This document shows, piece after piece, positions 35,079 to 47,737 of a stretch of 64,000 nucleotides of DNA. The first letter of the stretch is position 1. The number at the start of each line of letters is the position of its first letter. Origin of the DNA: Kuschelorhynchus macadamiae. Lineage: Eukaryota; Arthropoda; Insecta; Coleoptera; Curculionidae. The position numbers and the translations under genes were made by a program. The DNA is taken from NCBI GenBank assembly GCA_030620095.1, contig JAUTXW010000556.1:960001-1024000 (forward strand), read 5' to 3'. Below the pieces are notes generated by a model. It was not told where the DNA came from and ran no database searches. It saw nothing but the letters and a program-made list of their open reading frames with translations.

Positions 35079-35602
35079 CTTAAAACTTCAATGTCATTTT
35101 CTTAGGAATTAACAAAGATATAAAAATTTAATAAAAATTATTTCATAGAATTAAATGCAATTACTAATGCCGAGAAAAACAAAACAATAGGTTTCTTGCA
35201 GACATCGTGTATTTACAATAAATTGATATCATATAATACAATCACACTAAACAATACCAAATATCAAATCTGTTTTCGTAATTTTCACCTGGGAGAGATT
35301 TAAATTAATTATTAAATTGCCATCAGATCAAACAGAACACGCCACGGAGTAACATCACTTGCTAGCAAGTTTCCCAAACTTCTCCTGAGCTGTGTAAAAA
35401 ATTTGATAATTCTGACTGAGTTTCGACGATGTAGCATACTATAAAATGATACTATTCTATAATAATGGATCTCAGTTGTAGTAGTTTGTTAGTATATTCT
35501 ATTTTATATACATTTACATTATACAGGGGTTACTAAGTGCGTCAACATATTTAAGGAGGTCATTGCTTGTCTAATTTTAAGATGAAAATTCATATAAACA
35601 AG

Positions 35603-35911
35603 TGTTGTGATATTTTTTATTTAATACATTATTTGTAACGCTTTTCTTTTATCCAATTCGTAATGCGCGTTTAATCAGTCGATTGCGACATGGCGCATGT
35701 ATTCTTGCTATTTGTCATCTTGATATAAAATATAGTTTCCAGTCTGTTTAGTACTGCACTGTCGTGTATTCTGTGGTTGTTATGGTATTCAACAATGACC
35801 GATTTGTAATGACGGTAGGGTAAAATTTGATCTTTTGTAATTGTATACTTGTATATTGTGTAATTAAATAGTTAAATGAATAATGGTGTTTCTATGATGA
35901 ATAATACAGCA
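35603..35911 (+). mobile_element. Copia element 5' LTR
   Basis: Starts TGTTGTGATA at the exact point where homology between the two exon-1 modules ends, and ends CA at 35911. It is followed by ggttatggggccagg (about 35912-35926), which resembles the internal-tRNA-iMet primer-binding site of insect Copia elements. No 3' LTR was found. Confidence 0.7.
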
Positions 35912-38650
35912 GGTTATGGGGCCAGGAATGAAATTGTAGGAGTAAAATTTTAAAAACTAAATCAAGAGTGTCAAATAGAAAGGAGAAGAAGAATCATGGC
36001 GGCGATGCAGGTGAAAAATTCGTTTAATATGGATCTGTTGTATAACAGTTATTAACATAGTTGGAAGTTTAGAATGCAGATTTTGTTAGAAGAAAAATAT
36101 GTAACAGAGTTCATTCAGAGTGACTTTAGAAAAAGACATGAAAAGAAAGGCATTCCTGTCTATAAAGTTAAAAGAAGTAGAAAACGTAGAGGAATTTTTG
36201 AAAGAATTTGATGAAATTATTCGACAGGTAAAAGCAACAAAGGCGGAGGATTCGGTATGTTATTTGTTAGTGGCTCTGCCATCCTCACTCACAAATATGG
36301 ATCCTGTAGTTTTGAAAATCAAAATTAAGGAGCGAAGCAGAAAGAAGAAAAGCTTTAAATGAAACAAGTTTTAAACAAAGTATGGGGATGTAAAACCAGC
36401 TGCATTCGTAACAGATAAAAGAAATGTAGTTTGTTACCAGTGTGGTAAAAATGGTCATTATAAAAGAGGCTGTAGAAATGTTAATTATGAAGCAAGACCC
36501 CGAGGCTTCTCAAGAGGTGCATTTCATCAAGACTTTTATGGTAGAGGTGATCGTGGAAGAGGAATACAGGCTAGAGGTGACTATAATCGAGGAAATCCAG
36601 GACAAATTAGAGGTAGAGGCGGTTTTAGGGGACATGGACAGCAATATAGAATGGGAAATAGTTTAGATAATGAAAGAAGAGGTATTTTTGTAGAAGCACA
36701 AGATGAAGAAACGAAAATTTGTTTTATGGCTAATATAGATATATCTGAGACTGTAAGTACAGATATTTTATTTTATATAAACTCGGGCTGTACAGATCAC
36801 TTGGTAAATAATAAAAATTATTTTGCGGAGTACAAGAAACTTGAAAACACTAGAGTGTTGCAACAGATAAAGATAATAGCTATAAGCAAGCAATGGGCAT
36901 AGGGAATATTAATGTATTAAGTACGGTCAACAATAAGGTAAAATGTCAAATCAAAAATATATTTTAAGTGCCAAATTCAAGGTAAAATTTACTGTCAGTA
37001 AAACTAGAAATGGAAATGTTAAAGTAGTGTTCGATAATGGACAAATGTTATTGTATAATAATAAAAATTTAATTGGTCTAAAGCAAAAAAAAACAAACTT
37101 TATGAAATTTCATTTACGATTCAAAAAAGTGAGTATTTAAATATTGAAACTGAAAATAGAAATACTGTCTTGTCGCATAAAAGATTAGGATATATGTGTT
37201 TTTCAAATTTAAATAAATTAATTACTAATAATATGGGTAACTGGATTAGAAAATACAAAATTTGAAAAAACTGAGTTTTTTGAAGCTTGTACAGCAAGAA
37301 TGGCAAGATTTCATTTTAATAAATGAACAAAGGCAAAGAGGGTATTGAAAACAGTTCATACAGATATTTCAGGACCAATAACGCCATTAAGTCACAACGG
37401 AGAAAAATACTTTTAGAGATGATTTTTCTAGTTTTGTCATTGTTTATATTATGAAAAGTAAGAATGAAGTGTTTAAATTTTTTAAGAAATATGTAAGAAT
37501 GATGATATGAAAATTTAATTCAATAATAGCTAATATCAGGTGTGACAATGAAAAAGAATACGTTTCCAATAAAATAACAGTTATGTAAAGAAAATGGAAC
37601 AGTGATTGATTACGTAACGCGCTACAGCGCTGAACAAACTGACAAGGCCCAACGATTCAACAGGAGCTTAGTGGACAAAGTAATGTTTCAAGAGGCAAAT
37701 ATGCCAGAGAAATTTTGGAATGAAGCTGTACGGGTGGCAGCCTACATATTAAATCGAAGCCCACACGGTAATTTAGAGAAAATAACACCAGCTGAGATTC
37801 TGAATGAAAGAAAAACCGACATAAGTAATATGAGAATTTTTGGACGTACAGGTTAATCACATATTCCTAAACAGTTCAAGCAAAAATTTGATTCAAAAGT
37901 AGAAAAGATGATTATGATTGGATATACAAATACAGGAGATAAATTATGGGATGTCAGAGAAGAAAAAGTAATTGTAGCTAGAGATGTGATTTTCAATGAA
38001 CATGAATATTATTACAAAGGTCAGTAGAAATAGAAGCAAATAAAGAGGACTATGATTATAATGAGAATATTACAGAAAATATTTTATAAGAAAATTTTGA
38101 AAACACCGAGGACGAGATAATTTCAGAGACAGAATTGAATACAAATGGGAAAAGGAAAAGAGCAGTCAAAATACCATATTATGAAATGTATATGGCATTT
38201 GATGTCATATCTGTCGTATCTTATGTAGAAAAAGTACCAGAAAACATGGAGGAGATGTTAACTAGAGAAGACCAAGAGAAATGGATAAAAGCTTGTGGTA
38301 AGAGAGTTGCTCAAAAGAATCGTTTAATTTTGATGTGCTTTATTTATACACCAGTGGCCAAAACGTCAACAATTATTAGATTACTTCAATAGCAAGCAAG
38401 CAATAGGAAATCAGTTTAAATTTTATTCTGAACAACTTGACGTTAAGACAGTGTTTTTAAATGGTTAGTTGACAGATGAAAGAGAATGTAAAGTGTATCT
38501 CTGAAAATGTTGGAATAGGAAAATATATAGTTTTTTAATTCAAATAGATTTTAAAAGGTCAGAAAATGATTATTGTTTGTATATAATGGTAATAATGAGA
38601 TTTAGTATTTATTATTGTATGTAGATGACATTATAATTGCAAGGCCGGAT
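35912..38650 (+). pseudogene. Copia gag-pol relic
   Basis: Domains in order on + strand, with many frameshifts: gag (WKFRMQILLEEKYVTEFI, then 36120-36362), CCHC zinc knuckle VCYQCGKNGHYKRGCRN (about 36427-36478) followed by an RG-rich stretch, protease FYINSGCTDHLVN (catalytic DSG changed to NSG), integrase pieces (VHTDISGPI; DNEKEYVSN; QRFNRSLVDKVMFQEANMPE, at 37602-37856), and RT fragments (EEMLTREDQEKWIKA; TPVAKTST; LYVDDIIIA near 38618-38645). RNase H and 3' LTR are missing. Inserted in intron 1 of P450 copy B. Confidence 0.88.
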
Positions 38651-39904
38651 TTTATAAAGACTGATGTATCTTGTGCTAGAGCCGAGGCCCGAGTTTTTTG
38701 CGATTAATTATCTTTGTAGATTTTAAGATAAAAATAATTGAGGTGTGGGTAAGTTTTAAATGATTTTGAGATTCTTAAAAGCAACTTTAAAAGCGGGATT
38801 AAAGTATGAGAGTTGCAGTTTTCGACAAAAGGCCACCTATCCAAACGATACACTCGTACATAATCCAATTATAAATGCTACCCTAAAAACAGGGCCGAAC
38901 TGAGGGCAGACATACGGGCCCTAGTGTTTGAAAAAAAAAGTCTTTAGTGTTGCACTTGGCTGTCAACCTCTTAAAAAAAACATATTTCCCCTTGGCTGGG
39001 CATTAGTGGGCCCACCTCACGATGCGGAGGCTAGTGGGGTGTAGCTACGCATTGGGTTAGCGATGCGTTTTGTTTTAACTACTTCGGATCTATTTGGTTT
39101 TTGACCAGCACCGAGACCAGCACTAACACTTTGTGATCTTACTAGAGTGAATTTTTTTATAATTAAATTTTGTGCCTAAAACCTCGCTGCCATTATAGCT
39201 AGGCCAGCTTGCAGTTTATCTCCAGATTGTTCTACTATAACAGCATCTGATGTTCGCCCTCCAATACTACTATAATAATACTGTGTCAGACCTAGTTGAA
39301 ATTATATGTTTTATGGTATTTGCTTTCTTATTATATGACCAAGTTAATGTTTATTTCACAGCGTCCGTTGGCTCTATTTCTATAAAGTTATTTAAATACT
39401 GACATCAAAATGATCTTTGCATTACTCGTTTTCGAAGGTTCCGTTTGATCATGCCTTACCATTACCATCTTTAGCCACAACTTTCTTCGCTTTTGCCCAA
39501 CAATACCACAATAGGACATTTTAGCAGGAATATTCGTTACAATTCATGTAATTCCACTGTTTTACAACATAAAAATTAATGCAAAATACAATAATACAAT
39601 AATAAACCTTCTGTTTATACCCATACATTACCTGGTTCGCCGGCTTAACTTTGCGGCGCTTGCTAACAAGTGACGTCACAGTACAGTTTTGCCGATCGGC
39701 GGCAATTTCACGCCTAACTCACTGATTCAAAATTTAATGTGAAATAATTTTTTTTTAAAGGAAACAAAAAACATTTACATATTAAGTTTGTATTAAGTAA
39801 GCATTCCACAAATAATAATTTTGGAAGGGGCCTATTGCAAAGTCCTTAAAAGTCTCAAATTTCAAAAATCGTCTACTTCTGATATTGATAAATAATTTTC
39901 GCAC
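38651..39904. other. Intron 1 of copy B, no gene seen
   Basis: Contains a more GC-rich patch near 38990-39070 (gggcccacctcacgatgcgg) and the words cggcaatttcacgcc near 39700. I could not assign either to a family. Confidence 0.4.
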
Positions 39905-41665
39905 AAAGTACGTTATTAGACTTTATTCTTGAGTAGAATGTTTGACATAAAACACAATTAACGTCAATATACAGGGTGATTTAAACACACGTGTTTTATA
40001 CCCAAAATTTAGCTGCATTTCTGAATTAAACAGCAAATCCCAAAATGATGCTTATCATATCAAATGATAGCCCCAATTTTGCTTTAAAACGGGTTTTAAA
40101 AATCTTTGCTAACTGGTTCCGTTTTTAAACTTTTTTGTAAACACATAAATGTATGATTTTTTATTGTAATGTAAAAATAAGTAAAGGGGGCTTTGAAACA
40201 AAAACGCATCGATTGTCATCTGTTACCCACAATGTTCAATAGTTTATTAAAGGTTTTGTTTTGTGGGTTTGTTATTTAAAAAAGCTTTTAAATACTGTCA
40301 AAATGCCCAGATATGATGCGAACGAACTTATAACATATCAATCGGTATGCTAGGAAATGGCTTATCACAAAGAATTGTGGCTGAAAGGTTGCACATAAAA
40401 AAAAAGTGCTTTATCAAGAGCATGGCGCAGATATCAAAATACTGGTTCAGTGCAATATAACCATGGAGAAGGTGCTGTGAGTAAAACAACCCCTAGAACA
40501 GACAGATATATTGTACCTCAAGCTCTTTCCGAGAAGACTATTTCGTCCACAAAAAATAAAACTCATGTCCAGGTAACACAAAATATAACAACATAAAATT
40601 TCTACAAAAACCATTCGAAATCAGTTACATGAAGCTCATTTAAATTTCCGACATCCTCAGTTATTAAGAGAACACAGACGGTCTCGTTCGATTTTTGCCT
40701 AAGAACATGTTAACTGGTATTTACTCGAATGGTCACATTGTTTATTTGCGGATAAATTAAAGGTTGCACCTCATCCTACCGACAATCGAATTCGTCTATG
40801 GCGTCGAACAGGAGAGATACGGAGAACACTGTTCCTTAGATCGAATTCCGTTTAGAGATGGTTCTGTAACAGTGTGAGGAGGAAAATATTTACAGGTGGT
40901 CGAACAGAATTAACACTTCTTATAAATCGCTCTGTAAACGCATTTCGTTATCTAGAGATTTTCGGGAATAACATACCGCAAGTAGCTGACAGATTGGGCA
41001 ACAATTTTATTTATGTGGACCATAATCAATGCTAGACCAGATACGGTAGGAATAGTTAACGAATATTTCGAAAATCATCAATATAACAGAATGGTTTGGC
41101 CCTCCCGCTCCGCGGATTGTAATCGTTTATATGCTCGAGCAATACCTCTTAAAATTATTGATGAATTGGTTGAAGCAATTCATAAAGAATGGCATTTAAT
41201 TCCTCAAGAGTTAAGAGACAATGTTATATCAAGTATGTCCAGACGATGACGGGAGGTTATAAGAGTTCGCGGAGGACCCACCCGATACTAGAGTTTCGGT
41301 TTTAAAAATAATGTTTTAGTTAAGGTTAATTTTGCTAATAAATGTGTTTTAATGGTAAACATTGTTGTATCACTTTTTCGCCAGTAAGGTAGTATCATAA
41401 ATCCAGAGGTGTACAAAAACCTTGATAATTTAAAAACGGAATAAGTTGGCAAAGATTTTTAAAAAACATGTTTTAAAGCAAAAATTAAGTTTATCATATC
41501 ATTTGATATGATAAACATAATTTTGGGACTTGCTGTTTAACTCAGAAATGTAGTTAAATTTGGGTAAAAAACACGTGTGTTTGAATCACCCGGTATATTG
41601 ACGTTAATTGTGTTTTACGTCGAACATCCTGACCGAGAATAAAATCTAAGATTAGTGTACCTTTA
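39905..41665 (+). mobile_element. Tc1-like element with ~240-bp terminal inverted repeats
   Basis: The left arm (about 39917-40140) contains acacaattaacgtcaatata, acacacgtgtttta and atcatatcaaatgata. Its inverse occupies about 41385-41660. Between them is a broken + strand transposase with MPRYDANELI at about 40302, the HTH region, FADKLKVAPHPTDNRIRLWR, TGERYGEHCSLDRIPFRDGS, and the open frame 41013-41249, which covers VWPSRSADCNRLYARAIPLK (the third acidic PDLNPIE position, degraded) and a terminal SSMSRR. The arms are far longer than usual Tc1/mariner repeats. Confidence 0.85.
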
Positions 41666-41887
41666 AAACAAAAAAAAAGTTTATTTACATCGCTTGTAGG
41701 AATCAGAAAATATCATATTATAAATATTACTAAAAATTTGAGTTAAATTTCCATGAATGTGCTTTCAAAACTATTTAACAACTGTTTTAGGCAAAGCATA
41801 TTTCCTTCAGCTCATGCAATTGGTAAATCACACACAACGCAGCTACTCTTGACAGTAAAAAGATTAAATACTCTAAGAATGTTTTAG

Positions 41888-42154
41888 GAGGCATATACTA
41901 TACGTACACACCGTTTTGGATACCAGTGGATCTAAATTTGATCAAGCAACTTCTATTTAAGGATTTTTCGTACTTTACTGACCACGCATTCCTCTACAAC
42001 CACAAAGATGATGTTTTAACCAATAATCTACTTAATGCCAAAGGAGAAAAATGGAAAATTTTGAGGTCCAAATTGACTCCGGCGTTTTCCAGTGGAAAAC
42101 TCAAATTGATGTTCGATATTTTGAACAACCTGGGCGATCGTTTAGAGAAGAAAG
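41888..42154 (+). CDS. CYP6-like cytochrome P450 copy B, exon 2
   Basis: 267-bp exon, acceptor ttttag, donor AAG|GTAAGA, phases 1 and 1. It encodes GGIYYTYTPFWIPVDLNLIK, then KWKILRSKLTPAFSSGKLKL (WxxxR present). Joined to exon 1a or 1b it gives the continuous reading AKHGGIYYTY. The canonical GT donor contrasts with the GC donor of copy A. Intron 2 begins with sequence aligned to copy A. Confidence 0.93.
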
Positions 42155-42508
42155 GTAAGAAACTAGATTCGTAAATCAGTCAGACAAAACGGGGATGTTA
42201 TAAAGTCGCTGCCTACAGCTCGGCTTTATTACGATTTAAGGTATCATTTTAAAATTTTAGACAGCCCATAGTTTGGAAATGGCTCAAAAAATTTACCTAC
42301 AATTCTGTACAAAATGACTTTTTTTTACTACCGCTATGCAAACATTCAAAAGACAAATACCTAAAGATGCATTGTGTAATCGAAGGCGAAACGTCTGACT
42401 AAATTTGAACTGTGTGAAATCTAGTCACTAGTAAACGAATGTGACAGGAGTCACTTGGGTGTAAAAAAACTTTGTAGCTTTAAAAAAACGTCCAAAAAGA
42501 GGGCAATA

Positions 42509-42539
<31 letters not shown>

Positions 42540-42926
42540 TTTTTTTCCTTTATAGAGGTTCGGTCCATTGCTGACATTTTACCAAATTAACCTAAAGCAC
42601 TGCAATTTATATATTAAATATATTAATATACCATGCTGTTCTATCCAAAAAATCTGCTAATAAATCTATAGACAAACGAGGCAGCGTGTCCTTACCTTCA
42701 TTTCTCAAACTTAACTGCTTAGAGGTGGATCCAGACAAAACCTGAGCACAAAAGAGAGCGAGTCAAGGCGAAGCAGAACGAACGCTTGTTACTTCTTAAA
42801 ATGTTTTAAAATATATAATTCTATAGATACGAAAATGTCTTGTGACGACTTTGTGTTTTTGCTGGAATTAAAAAATGTGTAATAATTTGATTTGTTTCCT
42901 CCTCCGTGAACCTCGAAGTAAATCTT
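42155..42926. other. Intron 2 of copy B, 5' portion
   Basis: Residual homology to copy A intron 2 up to about 42290. Then an AT microsatellite (42513-42540) and a ggcgaaacgtctgac motif near 42386, similar to 23526-23541. No gene. Confidence 0.5.
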
Positions 42927-43026
42927 AAATAACTTTTAGAGTTTTCCATCAATTTTGGTAATTTTTTGTCAAGTTACAGGAGCTTCCATGTTTTTTTTAA
43001 TCGATTTTAGGAAAAGTTTAAATGGA
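42927..43026. repeat. 100-bp repeat, inverted partner at 48687-48786
   Basis: cttaaataacttttag, aattttttgtcaagtt and tcgattttaggaaaagttta recur on the opposite strand at 48687-48786. The two copies bracket the Tc1 and LINE insertions. Either long terminal repeats of an older element or two insertions of one family. Confidence 0.6.
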
Positions 43027-43034
43027 TATAGGGA

Positions 43035-43397
43035 TATACAGGATTGAACCAAAAATCGCATTTTGACCTAAATTTCTAAGTACCTTGCAGAATGCAATCT
43101 TAAAGGAATAACACATTTTTAAACAATACTATACAATTCTTAATAAGATACATAAAGTAAAGACAATTTTATTTGTAAAGTAGGCTTGTTCTTTCATTTA
43201 CAATTTCAGTGGCTTGTCAACAAAAAACGCATTTATTTGCTGAACTTATATAGTTTGTTAAGTTGATTATGTTTCTGTATTGTGTGTTTTGAAACCGTTC
43301 CGTAAACTATAACTGTTTTTTAATAATAAAAATTTAATGATGAAAGCAGAAGAAGTAGCGCAAGCCGTTGCTTTACAAGATGACGGTAGGTCAATTC

Positions 43398-43459
<62 letters not shown>

Positions 43460-44637
43460 TATATGCTTGCCCGTCCTCGCAGCTCAATATCCGATGCGAT
43501 ACAAAGATTTAGAGAAACTGGTTCTTATTCAAGGAGACCTGGGTAGGGAAGACCGAGAGCCACAAATAAGTTGAAGATCGATTTCTTCGACTTCAAGTTC
43601 GACGAAAACGAACGGCTTCTGCTCCTGTTTTGGCCAGAAGATTTGCAAATGTTCATGGTACCTTAGTTTCTACTGATACCATACGCAGAAGGTTGAGAGA
43701 ACAAGATCTATCCTCTCGTGTATCTGCTACAGGTCCTCTATTAGATGCAGAACATCGACGTCGGCGCCTGGAATTCTCTCGAGCTCATGCAGATTGGGAC
43801 ATGGACGATTGGCGGAACGTTCTTTTTACGGACGAGTCTCGTTTAACAAGATATTCACCAGATGGGCGGCAAAGGGTGTGGAGAAGACCAGGTGAACGAT
43901 ATGCTTAATGTTGTTTCTCCCCTGGAGTACAATTTGGTGGCAGTGGAGTGATGGTATAGGAAGGTATTTCCTCGGAAGCCCGCACAAAACTTGTTACGCT
44001 TCAAGCAGGTAGAATTACCGCAGATGTATACATTAGACATTTGGATGAACATGTGGTTCCTTATATGCCATTTATAGGAGAAAATTCCCTCCTAATGCAA
44101 GATAATGCTTGTCCGCACATAGCTCGAATGACGAGACAATATTTGAACGATGTTGGTATTCAAGTGTGAGAAGTCCTGATTTAAACCTCATAGAGCATAT
44201 GTGGGATAACTTAGGAAGAAATGTTAGGCAGAACTATGGTGAGTTTCAAACTTTAGTTGCGTAGAAACGGGCTCTAACAAACGAGTGGGGGCAAATACCC
44301 CAAGACGTAGTAGCTGCTTTAATTCAAGAGAGAGAGAGAGAGCTGTTATTCAAGATCGGGGAAGAAATACGAGGTTTTAAAACGAAATTTGAATACTGTA
44401 ATATTTTTGATGTAATTATTCAAATGTCCGTTGTTAATTAAGGATTTATTGCATAGTTTTGTTTAAAAATGTGATATTCCTTTAAGAATTCAGATATCGA
44501 TTTGATTCAAAAAGCAAGTTGTTGATAAAAAATGTGGCTTAAAATTTTCCTATAAAGAAACATCAAACATCCTTCAGTTAAAAATTTCTAGTATTCAGAA
44601 ATTAAGGTCAAAATGCAATTTTTGGTTCTACCCTATA
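43035..44637 (+). mobile_element. Tc1-like (DD34E) element with a microsatellite in its transposase
   Basis: About 1.6 kb, flanked by TA, with ~40-bp inverted repeats (left gaaccaaaaatcgcattttg; right caaaatgcaatttttggttc). Transposase on + strand from ATG 43338 (MKAEEVAQAVALQDDGRSIR), where an (AT)n tract (43400-43464) expands a natural GTATATA and destroys the helix-turn-helix. Later come ARRFANVHGTLVSTDTIRRR, first D in LFTDESR, second in MQDNACPHIA (about 44096-44125) and E in DLNLIEHMWDNL. Stops and shifts make it inactive. Confidence 0.9.
43400..43464. repeat. (AT)n microsatellite inside the Tc1 transposase
   Basis: About 28 AT units, then an imperfect aaatatatatg end. Confidence 0.95.
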
Positions 44638-44660
44638 TAATAATAATAATAATAATAATT
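44637..44660 (-). repeat. (TAA)n tail of the minus-strand LINE
   Basis: Reads as TTA/ATT units on the LINE's sense strand. Abuts the right end of the Tc1 element directly. Confidence 0.85.
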
Positions 44661-44935
44661 GAACTCTTTATTCAAAATAGTACAAAATATGTATAATACA
44701 CTTTTTTTTATAAAGGATGAAAAGGCGAAGTTCACCTTATTGAGACAAGTCTTGATAAGGTGTTTTTACACTTAACCCAAGAGTAGTAGTAAAAAATGCA
44801 TATTGCTCTACACATAGCACAATATTATAATAACTAAACTTAACGTTCAATAATTTAATTGATACTGACTTATAATTTTTGTTTTGTAAAACAGGACTAT
44901 CTGGTCGAATCTTTTTTTTTTTTGTTATTTTTAGG

Positions 44936-47737
44936 TTAATTATTAAGTAAATATTTTTTTAAATTACATCGGAAGGAAGGCACGGAGCGACATGTGAGGC
45001 CAGGAGGTAAGGCATTACAAACAGAGGCGATCTGATAAGAAAACGACCTCTCAAAAAATGAGGTTCTATGCATAGGCGGAGTCAGAGTACCCTTAAACCT
45101 AATATTTAATGTATGAACGTCTGTTCTGAATAATACTTTACGATACAGATAGGAAGGCTTTTTATTAGTTAGTATTTTATGATATAACACCGCACAATGA
45201 AACCTAAGTCGCCTTTTCATGTTAAGCCATCGAGATTCGAAAAGTTTGTGACTCACAGGCTGACGTCTTCTTATTACATATATAAATCTAAGACAGCAAT
45301 TTTGTATCCTCTGCACCCGCTGCGCCGTCGTGGCTGAGAGACAGGGTCCGTACACAACATCGCAATAATTGAAAATCGACAGCACCAAAGAATCACATAA
45401 AATCCGTTTTAAATTTAAGTCAAGAATATGCCTTGAATTATAAAGAAGTTTTAATCTAACAATTGCTTTTTTGATACAATTCGAAATATGTTTTTCGAAC
45501 CTTAGATCACAATCCAAAATCAGTCCCAGATTTTTAGCTTAATTTTTAAATGGTATCCGCTGGTTGTTAATGCGAATGTCCAATCTACCCGAAACCTTAG
45601 TTCTATCGCCCGGCCTTCCAAATAACATAGCTGTACACTTGTTCGGATTTAATCTCAAGCAATGATCAAGGGAAACTCTGCGAATAATATCCAGATCCGT
45701 ATTTATAACTTGACAGCTATATTCTGCAGCATTCGGATGAAAAGAGTAAAATATTTGCGTATCGTCAGCGTACATTTGTACATTACAGTTAGTTATGAAG
45801 GTAGGCAACATAGAAGTATACAAAGTAAACAATATGGGACCCAAAACTGACCCTTGCGGTACACCCTTAGTAATGGATAGATAGTGAGAGGACTTGCCAT
45901 TAAGCACAACAGCTTGTTTCCTATCTTTAAGATAATTCTTGAAAAAAAGCACAGCAGACTGACTTAGACCGCAAAATCTTAGTATTATTTCCAAAGCCGC
46001 GTGATTCAAGGTGTCAAACGCCTTGGAATAATCAAGTAAAATTAAAATTGTACATAGACCCCTATCAACAGCCGTAAAAATGTGGTCGGTTACATTAAGT
46101 AAAGCCGTCGCGCACCCGTGTCCCTCCCTGAATCCCGATTGTGTTTCAGGAAGGATCTTAAACTTTTCAATATGTTCCACTAGTTGACGTTTAACTGCAT
46201 ATTCCAGTATCTTAGACAGGACTGGCAGGATACTTATCGGCCTAAGATCATTATATCCCGAGGGTTTGCTAACCTTAAGTAAAGGTATAATATGCGCTGT
46301 TTTCCAATCAGATGGAAAAACTGAGTGCTCAATACAAAAATTAACTACATGCGTTAAATATTTAAGAATAAAAGGACAGCACATAATTATAAAATTAATG
46401 TGGATACCATCTGCTCCGACAGCACAGGATTTTATAGAAAACAGGGAAATTGAAACATCTTTCTCCGAGATAAACTTAAAAGATAAAAAAGAGTCGATAT
46501 TTTGTTTAGTACCGCTATACATAGCTTCAAAGCCATGTAAATCAATATTTTGATTCGGAATAGAGAACACAAAGTGTTGATTAATTAAGTTCACATCAGA
46601 AATGTCGTCAGGAATACTAGAAATATTTTTATTTTTTTGATATATATGAAGGTTATGTAAAGCACTCCACACATTCTTGGACCCTAACTGACTTTGCTGC
46701 CGAATGTAAGCCCTTTTTTCTCTCTTTATTGCTTTGTTTTTAAAATTTTTTAGCTGAATGTATTCTTGACGATCCTGTTCGGCTTTAGTTCTTCTAAATT
46801 TAGTTTTTGCTTTGTTCGTTAATGATACTAATCTCGCAATATTATCAACAAACCAGGGATTATGTGGTTTTTTAAAAACACATGTCTGAAGAGGGGCATG
46901 TATGTCCATTAATGTTTTAATATTTTCATTAAAGAAAGCCAGTTTTTCATCAATATTATTAATATGAAAAATGTTATTCCAGGGGATGGACCTAAGATGA
47001 TCGTAAAGTAGAAGCTCATCAACTCTTTTAAAATTTCTAAAAGTAATTGGTTTAGGTTGGTTTACAGAAAAATCTATAAATATTTTGACAAAAACAAGCT
47101 CATGTTCAGAAAAACATACAAGTCTCGTTCCACATTCTATCAAAGGAAAATTTTCAGGAATAATAATATGATCAAGAAGTTTTGAACTTGAGGACGTTAT
47201 TCTAGTTGGTTCATTAATGATTTGTTTTAACCCGGCAGTATCCAAAAGATTTAAATATTTATTTGTTAATGAATTATTAAAATCCAAAATATCTATATTA
47301 AAGTCTCCTAAACAAATTAAGTTATCACATATAGGAATTAGGTTAAATATGGCCTCCTCAAATTTGTCAATAAAATGGGTGAAGTCCATACTGGGGGGTT
47401 TATAAACACACCCAATAATGACATATTTATGTGGAAGTTTTATCTTTATCCAAATATCCTCAATTCCTACCGTCGATTCCAGTACTTCATATGATAGTGC
47501 ACTCTTTATATATATCCCCACACCTCCCCCCCTCAACCCGCCAGCCCTATCCCTTCGAACAATATTATAGCCGTTTAAATTAACAACATCATTTTCAATT
47601 CGACCAGAAAGCCATGTTTCTGACACATATATTATATCATAAACGCTATTACTAAATAAATCCAGAAATTGATCAAAATGTGCCAATAGTGAACGAGCAT
47701 TAATATGACAAATCAATAAATTTTTCATATAACGCAA
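44936..47737 (-). pseudogene. LINE ORF2: endonuclease plus reverse transcriptase, one premature stop
   Basis: Jockey/CR1-superfamily ORF2 on the minus strand. Residues 1-~220 are an AP-type endonuclease (HINARSL, VSETWLS, GGGVGIYIK, CVYKPPS, LGDFNIDI, KLLDHIIIPE). Next come a linker and the RT domain (LRPISILPVLSKILE, QSGFREGHGCATALL, LLDYSKAFDTLNH, GVPQGSVLGPILFTLY, catalytic MYADDTQIF). A single in-frame TAA at 45539-45541 interrupts it. The same frame then continues through the C-terminal domain (DCDLRFEKHISNCIKKAIVR to KKYLLNN, ending at 44936). About 930 codons otherwise intact, so this is the youngest-looking LINE in the window. Confidence 0.93.

Noticed and set aside
42377..42400. ggcgaaacgtctgac as another hammerhead-like site
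   Set aside because: No convincing stem precedes GAAAC, unlike the sites listed in the finding.
45662..47405. Several + strand open frames within 45.6-47.4 kb
   Set aside because: Antisense shadows of the LINE ORF2.
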